From Kitasatospora xanthocidica (GTDB lineage Bacteria; Actinomycetota; Actinomycetes; Streptomycetales; Streptomycetaceae), in the NCBI RefSeq assembly GCF_014656195.1, contig NZ_BNBY01000020.1:44658-108657 (forward strand): a stretch of 64,000 nt of DNA. The letters run 5' to 3'. Below the pieces are notes generated by a model. It did not search any database. It saw only the letters and a list, made by a program, of their open reading frames with translations, and was not told the DNA's origin. Position numbers and translations under genes: made by a program. Position 1 is the stretch's first letter. Each line of letters begins with the position of its first letter. Positions 25,413 through 33,686 of this stretch are shown here, one piece after another.

Positions 25413-25703
25413 TCAGTCCTCGGGGATGACGTGCCCGGCGACGTAGTCGGCGAGCTTGGTGACCGAGCGCAGGTCGTCCTCGGTGATCTGCTCGACGTCC
25501 ACCTGGATGTCCAGGGACTCCTCCAGCTCCAGGATGAGCTCGATGGTGCCGGCCGAGGTGAGGCCGAGGTCGTCGAAGAGGCAGGCGTCCTGCGGGATCT
25601 CGGGCAGTTCGCGCTTGAGCACGCGCGGCAGGAGTTCACCGATGCCGTGCAGGACGCGCTCGCGCAGCTCGGGGTCAGTGGTCTGGACCACAGCTTCTGA
25701 CAT
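25413..25703 (-). CDS. Acyl carrier protein
   Basis: 96 residues, acidic. The phosphopantetheine site lies in DDLGLTSAGTIELILELE, with the Ser after GLT in place of the common DSL. Four-helix ACP layout, with VEQITEDDLRSVTKLADYV as the third and fourth helices. It carries acyl or aminoacyl groups as thioesters for the ketosynthases and the condensation protein. It lies between the KAS III gene (83 bp upstream) and the ketosynthase-like gene (4 bp downstream), and the PPTase in the same operon should activate it. Confidence 0.92.
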   Translation of the reverse strand: MSEAVVQTTDPELRERVLHGIGELLPRVLKRELPEIPQDACLFDDLGLTSAGTIELILELEESLDIQVDVEQITEDDLRSVTKLADYVAGHVIPED

Positions 25704-25786
25704 GGGGGTACCGTCCCGTCGTACGTGGGAAGTGTGCCCTGAGGGCTACGGGGAGTGGCCGACGATTCCGGGGTGCTGACCGGTCG

Positions 25787-26719
25787 TCAGTACCGCACGG
25801 CCATCGCGGAGAAGGTGGCTCCGACGCCGGCGGCGGCGATCAGGTAGTGGTCACCGCGGCGGAGCAGCCCCCGCGTGGTGGCGGTGTGAAGATTGATGAG
25901 GCTGTCTGCAGCGAAACTGTGCCCGACCGACCGCACGTTGTCCAGCACGACTTTCTCGACCGGGTAGCCGATCCGACGGGCGATCATCCGCCAGGAGGCC
26001 TGGTTGACGTTGTGCGGAAGGATCGCGGACAGGTCGGAGAGGTCCAGACCTGCCTGGTCCAGGGCGGCCTCGATCGCCTCCACCATCACGTTCGGGTACT
26101 CGCGCTGGTAGCGGGCCAGCAGGTCCGGGTCCTCGGCCAGCCGGCCGTCGAACTCCGGTCGCTGGCGCACCTCGTAGGAGAGCACCCGGTGGCGTTCGCC
26201 GGCGGCGCTGACCAGGCAGGCGGCCGCGCCCTCGGCGAAGATCCCGGTCTCCGGCACCACCTGGGCGTCCCTGGTGAAGGTCTTCTCCCCCGCCAGGACC
26301 AGCGCGAGCGCCGCCGGGTCGGGTTCGGACGCCAGCAGCCGCCCGGCCAGGTCGATGGCCAGCAGGCCCACCGCGCAGGCGTGGTGGGTCACCGTGAAGG
26401 CGTTGGCGTGCCCGAGGCCGCGCGCGGCGAGCAGCTCGTGCAAGGGGTTGAGCGGGTGGGGCACCGCCACCGGCATGCTGCGGGCGTGGATCACGAAGCG
26501 GACGTCGCGTTCGCGTCCGCGCAGCTCCGGCAGGTCGTCCAGGGCGGCGTCGAGCAGGTCGGGCAGCGTCCCGGCCGGATCCAGCCGTAGCTGGTCCAGG
26601 CCGTGGAAGCGGCGGAAGAGTCTCAGTTGACGTGGGGTCAGGCCGATGCGCTCGCCCACCGCCTCGATGGGCACGGCGTGTGGGGGGAGGTGGACGGCCA
26701 CTGCCTCCAGTGCGGTCAC
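25787..26719 (-). CDS. KAS III-type ketosynthase with altered triad
   Basis: About 310 residues. The fold and order match FabH: nucleophile Cys115 in THHACAVGLLA, catalytic His236 in LPHNVNQASW. The Asn of the usual GN pair is replaced by His267 (SVGHSFAADS). Such changes are found in KAS III relatives that transfer acyl groups rather than condense with malonyl-ACP. It may load a starter on the neighbouring ACP or act as an ester/amide-forming acyltransferase. GTG 26719 is the probable start; the longer upstream frame is low-complexity. It heads the leftward operon KAS III-ACP-KS-like-PPTase-condensation protein. Confidence 0.8.
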   Translation of the reverse strand: MTALEAVAVHLPPHAVPIEAVGERIGLTPRQLRLFRRFHGLDQLRLDPAGTLPDLLDAALDDLPELRGRERDVRFVIHARSMPVAVPHPLNPLHELLAARGLGHANAFTVTHHACAVGLLAIDLAGRLLASEPDPAALALVLAGEKTFTRDAQVVPETGIFAEGAAACLVSAAGERHRVLSYEVRQRPEFDGRLAEDPDLLARYQREYPNVMVEAIEAALDQAGLDLSDLSAILPHNVNQASWRMIARRIGYPVEKVVLDNVRSVGHSFAADSLINLHTATTRGLLRRGDHYLIAAAGVGATFSAMAVRY

Positions 26720-26883
26720 CCGGGCTAGTATTCCGACGCCCGCCGGGTCGCACAAGTGATCTCGAGTCCCGAGACCGGCCCCCGGGTCGTCCGCCGTCGT
26801 GGCCACTCCGCCGGAATCCGTACAGCCGCGCTCCGGTCCGGCCGCGCTCACCCCCGTGCCGTCGAGCAGGTGGGAGATCTCTC

Positions 26884-27207
26884 ATGTCACATCCTGAACC
26901 CCCGTCGTTCGAAAAGCCGTTGAACCCGGAGCGGGCTACGCCGGTGGCCCCGGAGCTGGTCGCGCTGGTGGTCGAGGTGGCCGGCGCGCCGCCCGGCTGG
27001 GCGCGCCGCGTCACCCCGGACGCCCGGCTGGACGCCGACCTGCTGCTGGACGAGACCGAACTCTCCGCCCTGGCCGGGCGCCTGCGCGAGCGCTTCGGCG
27101 CGTCCGCCGACCTGGCGGCGCTGCGCGCCGGCCTGGACCTGCCGGGTCTGGAGGCGCTGACCGTCGCCGACCTGCACCGACTGCTCCCCGAGGAGGATGC
27201 CCGATGA
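26884..27207 (+). CDS. Carrier-protein-like protein without the phosphopantetheine Ser
   Basis: 107 residues. The size, acidity and helix pattern resemble an ACP: DARLDADLLLDETELSALAGRLRERFG and GLEALTVADLHRLLPEE. In the place of the DSL Ser stands the sequence LLLDETEL, so I see no serine that could hold the arm. It could be a scaffold or an allosteric partner rather than a carrier. The ATG has GGGAG about 8 bp upstream. The stop overlaps the glycosyltransferase start by 4 bp, so the two are made together. Confidence 0.65.
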   Translation: MSHPEPPSFEKPLNPERATPVAPELVALVVEVAGAPPGWARRVTPDARLDADLLLDETELSALAGRLRERFGASADLAALRAGLDLPGLEALTVADLHRLLPEEDAR

Positions 27208-28349
27208 CCCGGTTCCTGCTGGTCATGCCCCCGTTGACCGGACACGTCAACCCGGCGGCGGGCATCGCCGCCGAACTCGCCGCGCGCGGCCACGAGGTCG
27301 CCTGGACGGGGACGGAGTCGGTGCTGCGGCCGCTGCTCGGCCCCGGGGAACGGGTGCTCGGCACCGGCACCCGGGCGTTCCGGGCGCAGGGCGGGCACGG
27401 GCTGGCCGCCCTGCGCTCGCTCTGGGAGGGCTTCATCGTCCCGTACGCGCGGTTCACCGCGAAGCCGCTGGACGCGATCGTGCGGGAGTACCGGCCGGAC
27501 GTGCTGCTGGTCGACCAGCACACCCCGGCGGGCGCACTGGTCGCGCACCGGCACGGCTTGCCATGGGCGAGCTTCGCACCCGGGGCGATGGAACTGGGGC
27601 GGCCCTACCGGGCGTTGCCGCAGGTCGAGGAGTGGATGACCGGGTTGCTGCGCGGGCTGTGGGAGCGTGCCCGGCTGCCGGAGCGGGAGTACGTCGACCC
27701 GCGCTTCTCCCCCGCCCTGGTGCTGGCGACCAGCGGCCCGGCGCTGACCGGCCGCACCGACCCGCCGCACCACGCGCCGGTCGGGCCGGTGATCGCGGCC
27801 CGGCCGCACGATCCGGAGTTCCCGTGGGAGCGGCTGCTGCCCGGGCGGCGTCGGGTGCTGGTCACCATGGGCACGCTGGCCGGGGAACTGGGGGCGGACT
27901 TCCTCGCGCGGACCGTCCGGGCGCTGGAGCTCTGCGGCGGTGACGTACAGCCGGTGTTCGCCGGGCCGCGCGCGCTGCTGCCCGAACTGCCGCCGCACGC
28001 CGTCGCGGTGGACCGGGCTCCGGTCCTGGAGCTGATGGCCCGGGGCGAGCTGGACGCGGTGCTGTGCCACGGCGGCATGAACACCGTGGGCGAGGCGCTG
28101 GCGCACGGCCTGCCGCTGGTCACCGCGCCGATCCGGCACGACCAGCCGTTCGTCGCCGCCCAGGTGGCGGCGGCCGGGGCCGGGGTCCGGGTGCCGTTCG
28201 CCCGGGTCACGCCGGAGCGGCTGGCGGACGCGCTGCGGTCCGTACTGGAGACAACGGGCCGTCGGGACTCCGCGGTTCGGGTCGGCGAGGAACTGCTGGC
28301 CGGAGGCGGTGCGGCGGCCGCCGCGGACCGGCTGGAGGCGCTCGGCTGA
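27204..28349 (+). CDS. GT1-family (UGT/MGT-like) glycosyltransferase
   Basis: 381 residues, GT-B fold. The N-terminal acceptor half starts MPPLTGHVNPAAGIAAEL. The C-terminal donor half has VTMGTLAGE, then CHGGMNTVGEALAHGLPLV and the diphosphate/sugar-binding end HDQPFVAAQV. Such enzymes move a sugar from an NDP-sugar to a small hydrophobic natural product. The cluster has no deoxysugar genes, so a common sugar such as glucose or GlcNAc is likely. It is coupled to the upstream carrier-like gene, which hints that the acceptor may be attached to, or presented by, that protein. Confidence 0.88.
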   Translation: MTRFLLVMPPLTGHVNPAAGIAAELAARGHEVAWTGTESVLRPLLGPGERVLGTGTRAFRAQGGHGLAALRSLWEGFIVPYARFTAKPLDAIVREYRPDVLLVDQHTPAGALVAHRHGLPWASFAPGAMELGRPYRALPQVEEWMTGLLRGLWERARLPEREYVDPRFSPALVLATSGPALTGRTDPPHHAPVGPVIAARPHDPEFPWERLLPGRRRVLVTMGTLAGELGADFLARTVRALELCGGDVQPVFAGPRALLPELPPHAVAVDRAPVLELMARGELDAVLCHGGMNTVGEALAHGLPLVTAPIRHDQPFVAAQVAAAGAGVRVPFARVTPERLADALRSVLETTGRRDSAVRVGEELLAGGGAAAAADRLEALG

Positions 28350-28429
28350 GCGGCCGCGGGCGGGGGCCGCACGGGGCCGGACCCAGCCCGCCCGGAAGTC
28401 CCCTTAGCAGAACCGGAGATCACACGTCC

Positions 28430-28445
28430 ATTGGTCTAGGCCATT
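28430..28445. promoter_or_regulatory. DasR-like operator (dre-like) upstream of the ABC exporter
   Basis: ATTGGTCTAGGCCATT matches the 16-bp dre consensus ACTGGTCTAGACCAGT at 13 positions and is itself nearly palindromic. It sits 111 bp upstream of the ABC ATPase start, in the 206-bp gap after the glycosyltransferase, so it probably marks a separate promoter for the exporter. This is the best DasR-like match in the window. Confidence 0.5.
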
Positions 28446-28555
28446 GTTTCCGGACCCGGGTTCGCCCTAGGGTTCGCAGCAGCACCGCCCTCCGCAGGTG
28501 CCCAGCCCCGCCTTCCCAGGTGCCGCGGCAGCCCATCCCCGTACGGGAGTTCCGG

Positions 28556-29542
28556 TTGATCGAGACCACGGGACTGCGCAAGTCCTACCGCAAGAAGACC
28601 TCCCGCCGCGACGGCGGGAGCCAGAGCGTCGACGCCGTACGCGGCATCGACCTGTCGGTCGCCGCCGGCGAGATCTACGGCTTCCTCGGCCCCAACGGCG
28701 CCGGGAAGACCACCACCCTGCGCATGCTGGCCACCCTCATCCGCCCCGACGGCGGACAGGCCGTCATCGCGGGCGCCGACCTGTTCACCGACCCGGCCGG
28801 GGTCCGCCGCCGGATCGGCTACGTCGCCCAGGGCGGCGGCACCACCGACAACGTCAGCGCCCGCGAGGAACTGGTGCTGCAGGCGCGGATGTACGGCGCG
28901 GCCAAGGCGCGGGCTGCCCAGGCCGCCGACGACGCCCTCAAGGCCTTCGACCTGGGCGAGTTCGGCGACCGGCACTGCGCCACCTACTCCGGCGGCCAGC
29001 GCCGCCGGGTGGACATCGCGCTCGGGGTGATCCACCAGCCCCGGGTGCTGTTCCTGGACGAGCCCACCGTCGGGCTCGACCCGGCCAGCCGGGCCCACGT
29101 CTGGGAGGAGATCCGCCGGCTGCGCACCGAGGGCATGACCGTCGTCGTCACCACGCACTACCTCGACGAGGCCGACGCGCTCTGCGACCGGGTCGCCATC
29201 GTCGACCACGGCCGGGTGGTGGCCGAGGGCACCCCGGAGGCGCTCAAGCGCGAGATCTCCGGCGACGTCGTCCTGGTCGGCCTGGCCGCCGGAGCGGACG
29301 CCGGAGAGGACGCCGTCGAACGGGCGGCCCGGGTCCTGCGCCCGCAGCCGTACCTGCACCGGCTGGAGCCCGACGAGGACGGCGGGCTGCGGCTGTACCT
29401 GGAGGACGGCGCGGCCGCCATTCCACAGCTGCTGCGCGCCCTGGACGCGGCCGGCGTGACGCCCGGCACGGTGCAGCTCAACCGGCCCAGCCTGGACGAC
29501 GTGTTCCTGGCCCGCACCGGCCGCTCGCTGAAGCAGTCCTGA
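28556..29542 (+). CDS. ABC exporter ATP-binding subunit (DrrA-like)
   Basis: About 328 residues. Walker A GPNGAGKTT at 45-53, signature YSGGQ at 144-148, Walker B VLFLDEPTVGLDP from about 164, and the H-loop TTHYLDEADALCD. The C-terminal domain of about 90 residues with RPSLDDVFLARTGRSL is typical of DrrA-type drug-export ATPases. The TTG at 28556 is chosen because GGGAG lies 6 bp upstream and homology begins there. It forms a two-gene operon with the permease and should export the cluster product. Confidence 0.92.
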   Translation: MIETTGLRKSYRKKTSRRDGGSQSVDAVRGIDLSVAAGEIYGFLGPNGAGKTTTLRMLATLIRPDGGQAVIAGADLFTDPAGVRRRIGYVAQGGGTTDNVSAREELVLQARMYGAAKARAAQAADDALKAFDLGEFGDRHCATYSGGQRRRVDIALGVIHQPRVLFLDEPTVGLDPASRAHVWEEIRRLRTEGMTVVVTTHYLDEADALCDRVAIVDHGRVVAEGTPEALKREISGDVVLVGLAAGADAGEDAVERAARVLRPQPYLHRLEPDEDGGLRLYLEDGAAAIPQLLRALDAAGVTPGTVQLNRPSLDDVFLARTGRSLKQS

Positions 29543-29613
29543 CCGGTCAGGGCCGCAGGACACTCCATGACCCGCCCCCACCACGTTGACCCGTACGACC
29601 TCCTGGGGAGACC

Positions 29614-30378
29614 GTGAAGCTCGCCCGCGACACCTGGCTGGTCTTCCAGCGCCAGCTGCTGCTCATGATCCGCACCCCGGTCTGGATCGCCGTCGGCGTC
29701 ATCCAGCCCCTCTTCTACCTCCTGCTGTTCGCCCCGCTGCTGAAGAAGGTGCTCGCCCCCGAGGGCGCGAGCAGCTACGCCGACGCCTACCAGGTGTACG
29801 TGCCGGGCCTGTTGGCGGTGCTGTGCATCTTCGGCGGGCTGTTCACCGGCTTCAGCCTGCTCGGCGAACTCAAGGCCGGCATCATCGAGCGCTCCCGGGT
29901 GACCCCGGTGAGCCGGCTGGCGCTGCTGCTCGGACGGGCGCTGCGGGAGATGGTGGCGCTGCTGGTGCAGGCCGTCCTGATCACCCTGATCGCGCTGCCG
30001 TTCGGACTGCGGGTGAGCCCGCTGAACCTGCTGCTCGCCTACCTGCTGCTGGGGCTGCTGGCGCTGATGACCTCGGCGATCTCCTTCGGCATCGCGCTGA
30101 TGGTGCCGGCCGACGCGGCGATGGCGCCGGTGGTGAACACCATCGCGCAGCCGATCGCGCTGCTGTCCGGGGTGCTGCTGCCGCTCACCCTGGCCCCGGA
30201 CTGGCTGCGGCAGCTGGCCCGGTGGAACCCCTTCTACTGGGCCGTGGAGGGCATGCGCGCCCTGTTCTCCGGGCACGCCGGGGACAGCGCGGTCTGGCAG
30301 GGGCTGCTGGTGGTCGTGGTGATGACCGTCCTGGCGGTGTACTGGTCGGCCCGGCTGTTCTCCACCCGGGTGCGCTGA
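29614..30378 (+). CDS. ABC-2 type permease (DrrB-like)
   Basis: 254 residues with about six membrane helices: IAVGVIQPLFYLLLFAPLL, VYVPGLLAVLCIFGGLFTGF, LLAYLLLGLLALMTSAISFGIAL and a last helix GLLVVVVMTVLAVYW. ERSRVTPVSRLALLLGRALRE is the cytoplasmic coupling region that contacts the ATPase. QPIALLSGVLLPL and WNPFYWAVEGMRALF are typical of antibiotic-export permeases. Two copies with two ATPases form the pump. GTG start, 71 bp after the ATPase gene. Confidence 0.9.
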   Translation: MKLARDTWLVFQRQLLLMIRTPVWIAVGVIQPLFYLLLFAPLLKKVLAPEGASSYADAYQVYVPGLLAVLCIFGGLFTGFSLLGELKAGIIERSRVTPVSRLALLLGRALREMVALLVQAVLITLIALPFGLRVSPLNLLLAYLLLGLLALMTSAISFGIALMVPADAAMAPVVNTIAQPIALLSGVLLPLTLAPDWLRQLARWNPFYWAVEGMRALFSGHAGDSAVWQGLLVVVVMTVLAVYWSARLFSTRVR

Positions 30379-30403
30379 GGCACCGGGCCGGACGGGCACC
30401 GTA

Positions 30404-30446
30404 CGGCGGAGAGGCCCGGCTCGCGGTGAGCCGGGCCTCTCCGCCG
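30404..30446. terminator. Strong bidirectional terminator
   Basis: A perfect 19-bp stem (CGGCGGAGAGGCCCGGCTC and its complement) with a 5-nt loop. It lies between the convergent permease (+) and aminotransferase (-) genes and can serve both. Confidence 0.85.
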
Positions 30447-30487
30447 TGCGTGCGCGGGGCTCAGGAGGCCCCGTGCGGACGCGCCGC

Positions 30488-31774
30488 TCAGGAGCCGATG
30501 AAGGCCGCCAGCTTCGCCACCCCGTCGATGATCTGCGCCTGGGTGAGCGAGCTGATCGACAGCCGCAGCCGCCGCTCGCCGCCGCCCGCCGGGTAGAACG
30601 GTGCCATCGGCGTCCACAGCACCCCGTACTCGCGGGCGCAGCGCTCCATCGCCGTCTCGTCGGCGGTGAAGGGCACCGTCAGCACGGCGAAGAAGCCGCC
30701 GTCCGGCCGGTTCCAGGAGACGCCGAGGCGGCGCCGCTCGGAGGCCGGGAAGTGCCGGTCCAGCTCCCGCAGCAGGGTGTCCATCCCGGCCGCGTAGTGG
30801 GCCGTGGCCGCGGCGTTGGCGGCGCGCAGCCGGCAGTCGTGGGCCAGCAGCATGCCGCCGATGACGGCCTGGCTGAGCGCGGGCGTGTTGACCGTCGTCA
30901 TGCTCTTCAGCCTGGCCAGTTCGTCGGCGAGCAGGCCGCGCCGTCCGCCGGGGCCGGCCACCTCCTGGTCGGCGACGACGTAGCCGAGGCGGGCGCCGGG
31001 GAAGCAGGTCTTGGCGAAGGAGCCCAGGTAGACCACCCGGCCGTCGCGGTCCAGCGCCTTCAGGGTGGGCCGCAGGCCCGGGGTGCGGGCGAAGAAGCCG
31101 TACGGGTTGTCCTCGATGACGAGCACGCCCTCCTCGGCGGCCACGGCCAGCAGCCGGGTGCGGGCGCCGACCGGCATGCTGGTGCCGGAGGGGTTGGCGA
31201 AGTCCGGCACCACGTAGAGGGCGCGGGGGCGGCGTCCCTCGGCGCGGACGGCCCGGGCGGCCTCGCGCACGGCCTCCGGGTCGGGGCCGCCGTCCGGGCC
31301 CTCGGGCACCGGCCGGGTGGTCAGGTCGAGCAGCCGGGCGGCGCCGGTGACGCCGACGTAGCAGGGCGAGCTGACCAGCAGGACGTCGTCCGGTCCGGCG
31401 CACAGCGCGCGCAGGGTGAGCAGCATGCCCTCCTGGGCGCCGACCGTGAGCACCAGGGACTCGGGGGCGACGGCCAGGCCCTCGTCGTTGGCGAGGGTGC
31501 GGGCGACCAGGTCGGCGATGACGCCCTTGGTGGGGCCGTACTGGAAGAGCGCGGTGCGCACCGCGTCCCGGTCGAGGCCGCGGTCGGCGAGGTGGGCCAG
31601 GAAGCGGTCCAGGTGGGCCGGGACGTCCTCGGGTTCGAAGAAGCCCTCGTAGGGGCGGCCGGGGGCGAAGGAGACGGCGTCGGGGTAGCGGGTGGTGGCC
31701 TCGTTGAGGAAGGTCATCGCGTCCAGCAGCGGGTCGGCGAGGGAGCCGTGCAGGTCCTCCAGCGGGAGCCTCAC
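30488..31774 (-). CDS. hpgT: HpgT-like (hydroxyphenylglycine) aminotransferase
   Basis: 428 residues. Fold type I PLP enzyme of the class I/II MocR-like branch without a DNA-binding domain. VGAQEGMLLTLRAL binds the PLP phosphate, DFANPSGTS and EDNPYGFF (with Asp222) are the central motifs, and K255 in LGSFAKTCFPGARLGY is the Schiff-base Lys. The N-terminus LHGSLADPLLDAMTFLNEATTRYPDAVSFAPGRP agrees with what I know of HpgT/PglE enzymes, which convert arylglyoxylates to hydroxyphenylglycine or phenylglycine. With the HmaS- and Hmo-like genes it completes the pathway tyrosine to Hpg. The GTG start overlaps the hydrolase stop by 4 bp. Confidence 0.82.
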   Translation of the reverse strand: MRLPLEDLHGSLADPLLDAMTFLNEATTRYPDAVSFAPGRPYEGFFEPEDVPAHLDRFLAHLADRGLDRDAVRTALFQYGPTKGVIADLVARTLANDEGLAVAPESLVLTVGAQEGMLLTLRALCAGPDDVLLVSSPCYVGVTGAARLLDLTTRPVPEGPDGGPDPEAVREAARAVRAEGRRPRALYVVPDFANPSGTSMPVGARTRLLAVAAEEGVLVIEDNPYGFFARTPGLRPTLKALDRDGRVVYLGSFAKTCFPGARLGYVVADQEVAGPGGRRGLLADELARLKSMTTVNTPALSQAVIGGMLLAHDCRLRAANAAATAHYAAGMDTLLRELDRHFPASERRRLGVSWNRPDGGFFAVLTVPFTADETAMERCAREYGVLWTPMAPFYPAGGGERRLRLSISSLTQAQIIDGVAKLAAFIGS

Positions 31775-32706
31775 CGCAGGGCCTCCCGCAGCCGCCCGGC
31801 GGCGTACTCCTGGGCCTCGGCGGCGGCGTCCAGGGTGCCGGTCATGGCGAAGAACCCGTGCGGCACGCCCGGGTAGCGCCGCAGCTCCACCGGGACCCCG
31901 GCCGCGCGCAGCGCCTCCGCGTACTGTTCGCCCTCGTCGCGCAGCGGGTCGTACTCGGCGGTGAGGACGGTCGCGGGCGGCAGGCCGGCCAGGGTGGCCG
32001 CGCGCAGTGGGGAGGCGTACGGGCCCAGGCCGTCGGCCGGGTCGGCCAGGTAGTGGCCCCAGTACCAGGCGACCGAGCGGCGGTTGAAGAGCAGCGGGTC
32101 GTCGTGGTCGCGCAGCGAGGGGGTGTCGGCGCGGTGGTCGGTGTTGGGGTAGACCAGCAGTTGGTGGCGCAGGGCCGGGCCGCCCTCGGCGCGCAGCAGG
32201 AGGGTCAGGGCGGCCGTGAGGTTGCCGCCCGCGCTGTCGCCGCCGACCGCGAGGCGGGCCGGGTCGATGCCGAACTCCTCGGCCCGGTCGACGAGTTGCA
32301 GGAGAGCCGCGCGGCAGTCGTGCAGGGCGGCCGGGAAGGGGTGTTCGGGGGCGAGGCGGTAGCCGACGGAGGCGGTGACGCAGCCGACGGCGTTGGTGAG
32401 GCGGCGGCAGACCGCGTCGCTGGTGTCGGGCGAGCCGAGGGTCCAGCCGCCGCCGAACAGGTAGAGCAGGGCGGGCAGTCGGCGGCCGGGCGGCTCGGGC
32501 CGGTAGAGCCGCAGGGCGAGTTCGCCGGCGGGGCCCTGGACACGGTGTTCCTCGACGGCGGCCACGGGCTCGGGGGTGCCGGCCGCGGCGAGGATGTCGG
32601 CGAGGTCGGCGGCGCGGGCCTCGGCGAGGGTGAGCGTGTACAGCGGCGGTGCGCCGCTGCTCGCGCGCCGGGCGCGCAGGGCCTCGGCCTGGGGGTGCAG
32701 GGGCAT
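31771..32706 (-). CDS. Alpha/beta hydrolase, hormone-sensitive-lipase family
   Basis: 311 residues. The catalytic triad is GDSAGGN (Ser), EYDPLRDEGEQYA (Asp) and VPHGFF (His). The oxyanion motif normally HGGG reads FGGGW, so the first residue differs. ALYLFGGGW, YRLAPEHPFP and the cap helix at the N-terminus match the family. It could release a product from a carrier or deacylate an intermediate. It is translationally coupled to the HpgT-like gene downstream (GTGA) and lies 112 bp after the methyltransferase gene in the same leftward operon. Confidence 0.85.
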   Translation of the reverse strand: MPLHPQAEALRARRASSGAPPLYTLTLAEARAADLADILAAAGTPEPVAAVEEHRVQGPAGELALRLYRPEPPGRRLPALLYLFGGGWTLGSPDTSDAVCRRLTNAVGCVTASVGYRLAPEHPFPAALHDCRAALLQLVDRAEEFGIDPARLAVGGDSAGGNLTAALTLLLRAEGGPALRHQLLVYPNTDHRADTPSLRDHDDPLLFNRRSVAWYWGHYLADPADGLGPYASPLRAATLAGLPPATVLTAEYDPLRDEGEQYAEALRAAGVPVELRRYPGVPHGFFAMTGTLDAAAEAQEYAAGRLREALR

Positions 32707-32818
32707 GGATGGGTCCCGTTCTGGGGCGGCGGGGGGGTCGGTGGCCTTCGCGGGTGGGTGGCGGGTGGTCAGGAGGGCCGGGCCGGGCGGCGGGCGGTTC
32801 AGGACGGACTGCGTCCGG

Positions 32819-33640
32819 TCAGCGGTCGGCCTCGACGTAGAGAGTCTCGTCCGTACGGAAGGCCGTGTCGAGGTCGGCGACGTCCGGACGGACGCCCTGG
32901 CGGTAGGCGCAGTGGCGGATCCGCTCGGGCGCGAAGCCGGCCCGGGTGAGCACGTGCCGCAGCTCGTCCAGGTCGTAGATCCACTGGTGGCCGTAGTAGC
33001 GGAAGATCTGGTTGACCAGGAAGGCCGGGCGGGCGGGCATCGGCGGGCCGAAGCCCAGGGTGGTCAGGCGGCGGCGGTGCTTGCCGAGGAAGCCGTCACC
33101 GGTGGCGTAGCCGACCAGGTAGCGGGCGAGGTCGGGGGTGGTGAGCCGCAGGACGCCGCCGGGGCGCAGCACCCGGCGCACCTCGCGCAGCCAGCCGACC
33201 GCGACGGGCATGGTGACGTGCTCGATCAGGTGCTCGGCGTACACCCAGTCGACGCTGGCGTCGGCGAAGGGCAGCGGCTCGGAGACGTCGAGCCGGGTGA
33301 ACCAGCGGTCGCCGTCGACCCGGTAGAGGGTGCCGGGTTCGGCGGCGGCGCCACCGGGGCCGCGCAGGGCGGTGAGGTCGGTGCCGAGGCCCTCCGGGTG
33401 GGCGGTCCGGAAGGCGGCGAACTCGATACCGGTGAGGCCGAGTTCGCGGAAGCCGGCGTGGTCGCGCGGCAGCCCGCCGGGGTGCGCTTCGAGGGTGTCG
33501 CAGGTCGCGACGTCGGCGCTGAAGTCGTCCAGGCGGGTGGCCAGGCCGTCGGGGTCGTCCCAGTCCCAGCCGGGGAACCTTTCGGTGCCGGGCTCGGTGC
33601 TGGGCTCGGCGCCGGGAAGTCTCTCGGTCGGTTCGGTCAT
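32819..33640 (-). CDS. Methyltransferase-type protein with degenerate SAM site
   Basis: 273 residues. The middle resembles Methyltransf_11 proteins: LDVSEPLPFADASVDWVYAEHLIEHV, then EVRRVLRPGGVLRLTTPDL. The first SAM motif (GxGxG) is not visible; the equivalent stretch is LTALRGPGGAAAEPG. A YYGHQWIYDLDELRHVLTRAGF tail matches a group of actinomycete methyltransferases linked with sugars and natural products. It may O- or N-methylate the product, or be a non-canonical binder. It lies 46 bp after the oxidase gene in the operon oxidase-methyltransferase-hydrolase-aminotransferase. Confidence 0.68.
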   Translation of the reverse strand: MTEPTERLPGAEPSTEPGTERFPGWDWDDPDGLATRLDDFSADVATCDTLEAHPGGLPRDHAGFRELGLTGIEFAAFRTAHPEGLGTDLTALRGPGGAAAEPGTLYRVDGDRWFTRLDVSEPLPFADASVDWVYAEHLIEHVTMPVAVGWLREVRRVLRPGGVLRLTTPDLARYLVGYATGDGFLGKHRRRLTTLGFGPPMPARPAFLVNQIFRYYGHQWIYDLDELRHVLTRAGFAPERIRHCAYRQGVRPDVADLDTAFRTDETLYVEADR

Positions 33641-33686
33641 GTCGGGGTCTCCTTCTCGGACATACGTGGGGAGGGCGCCGCGCGGT

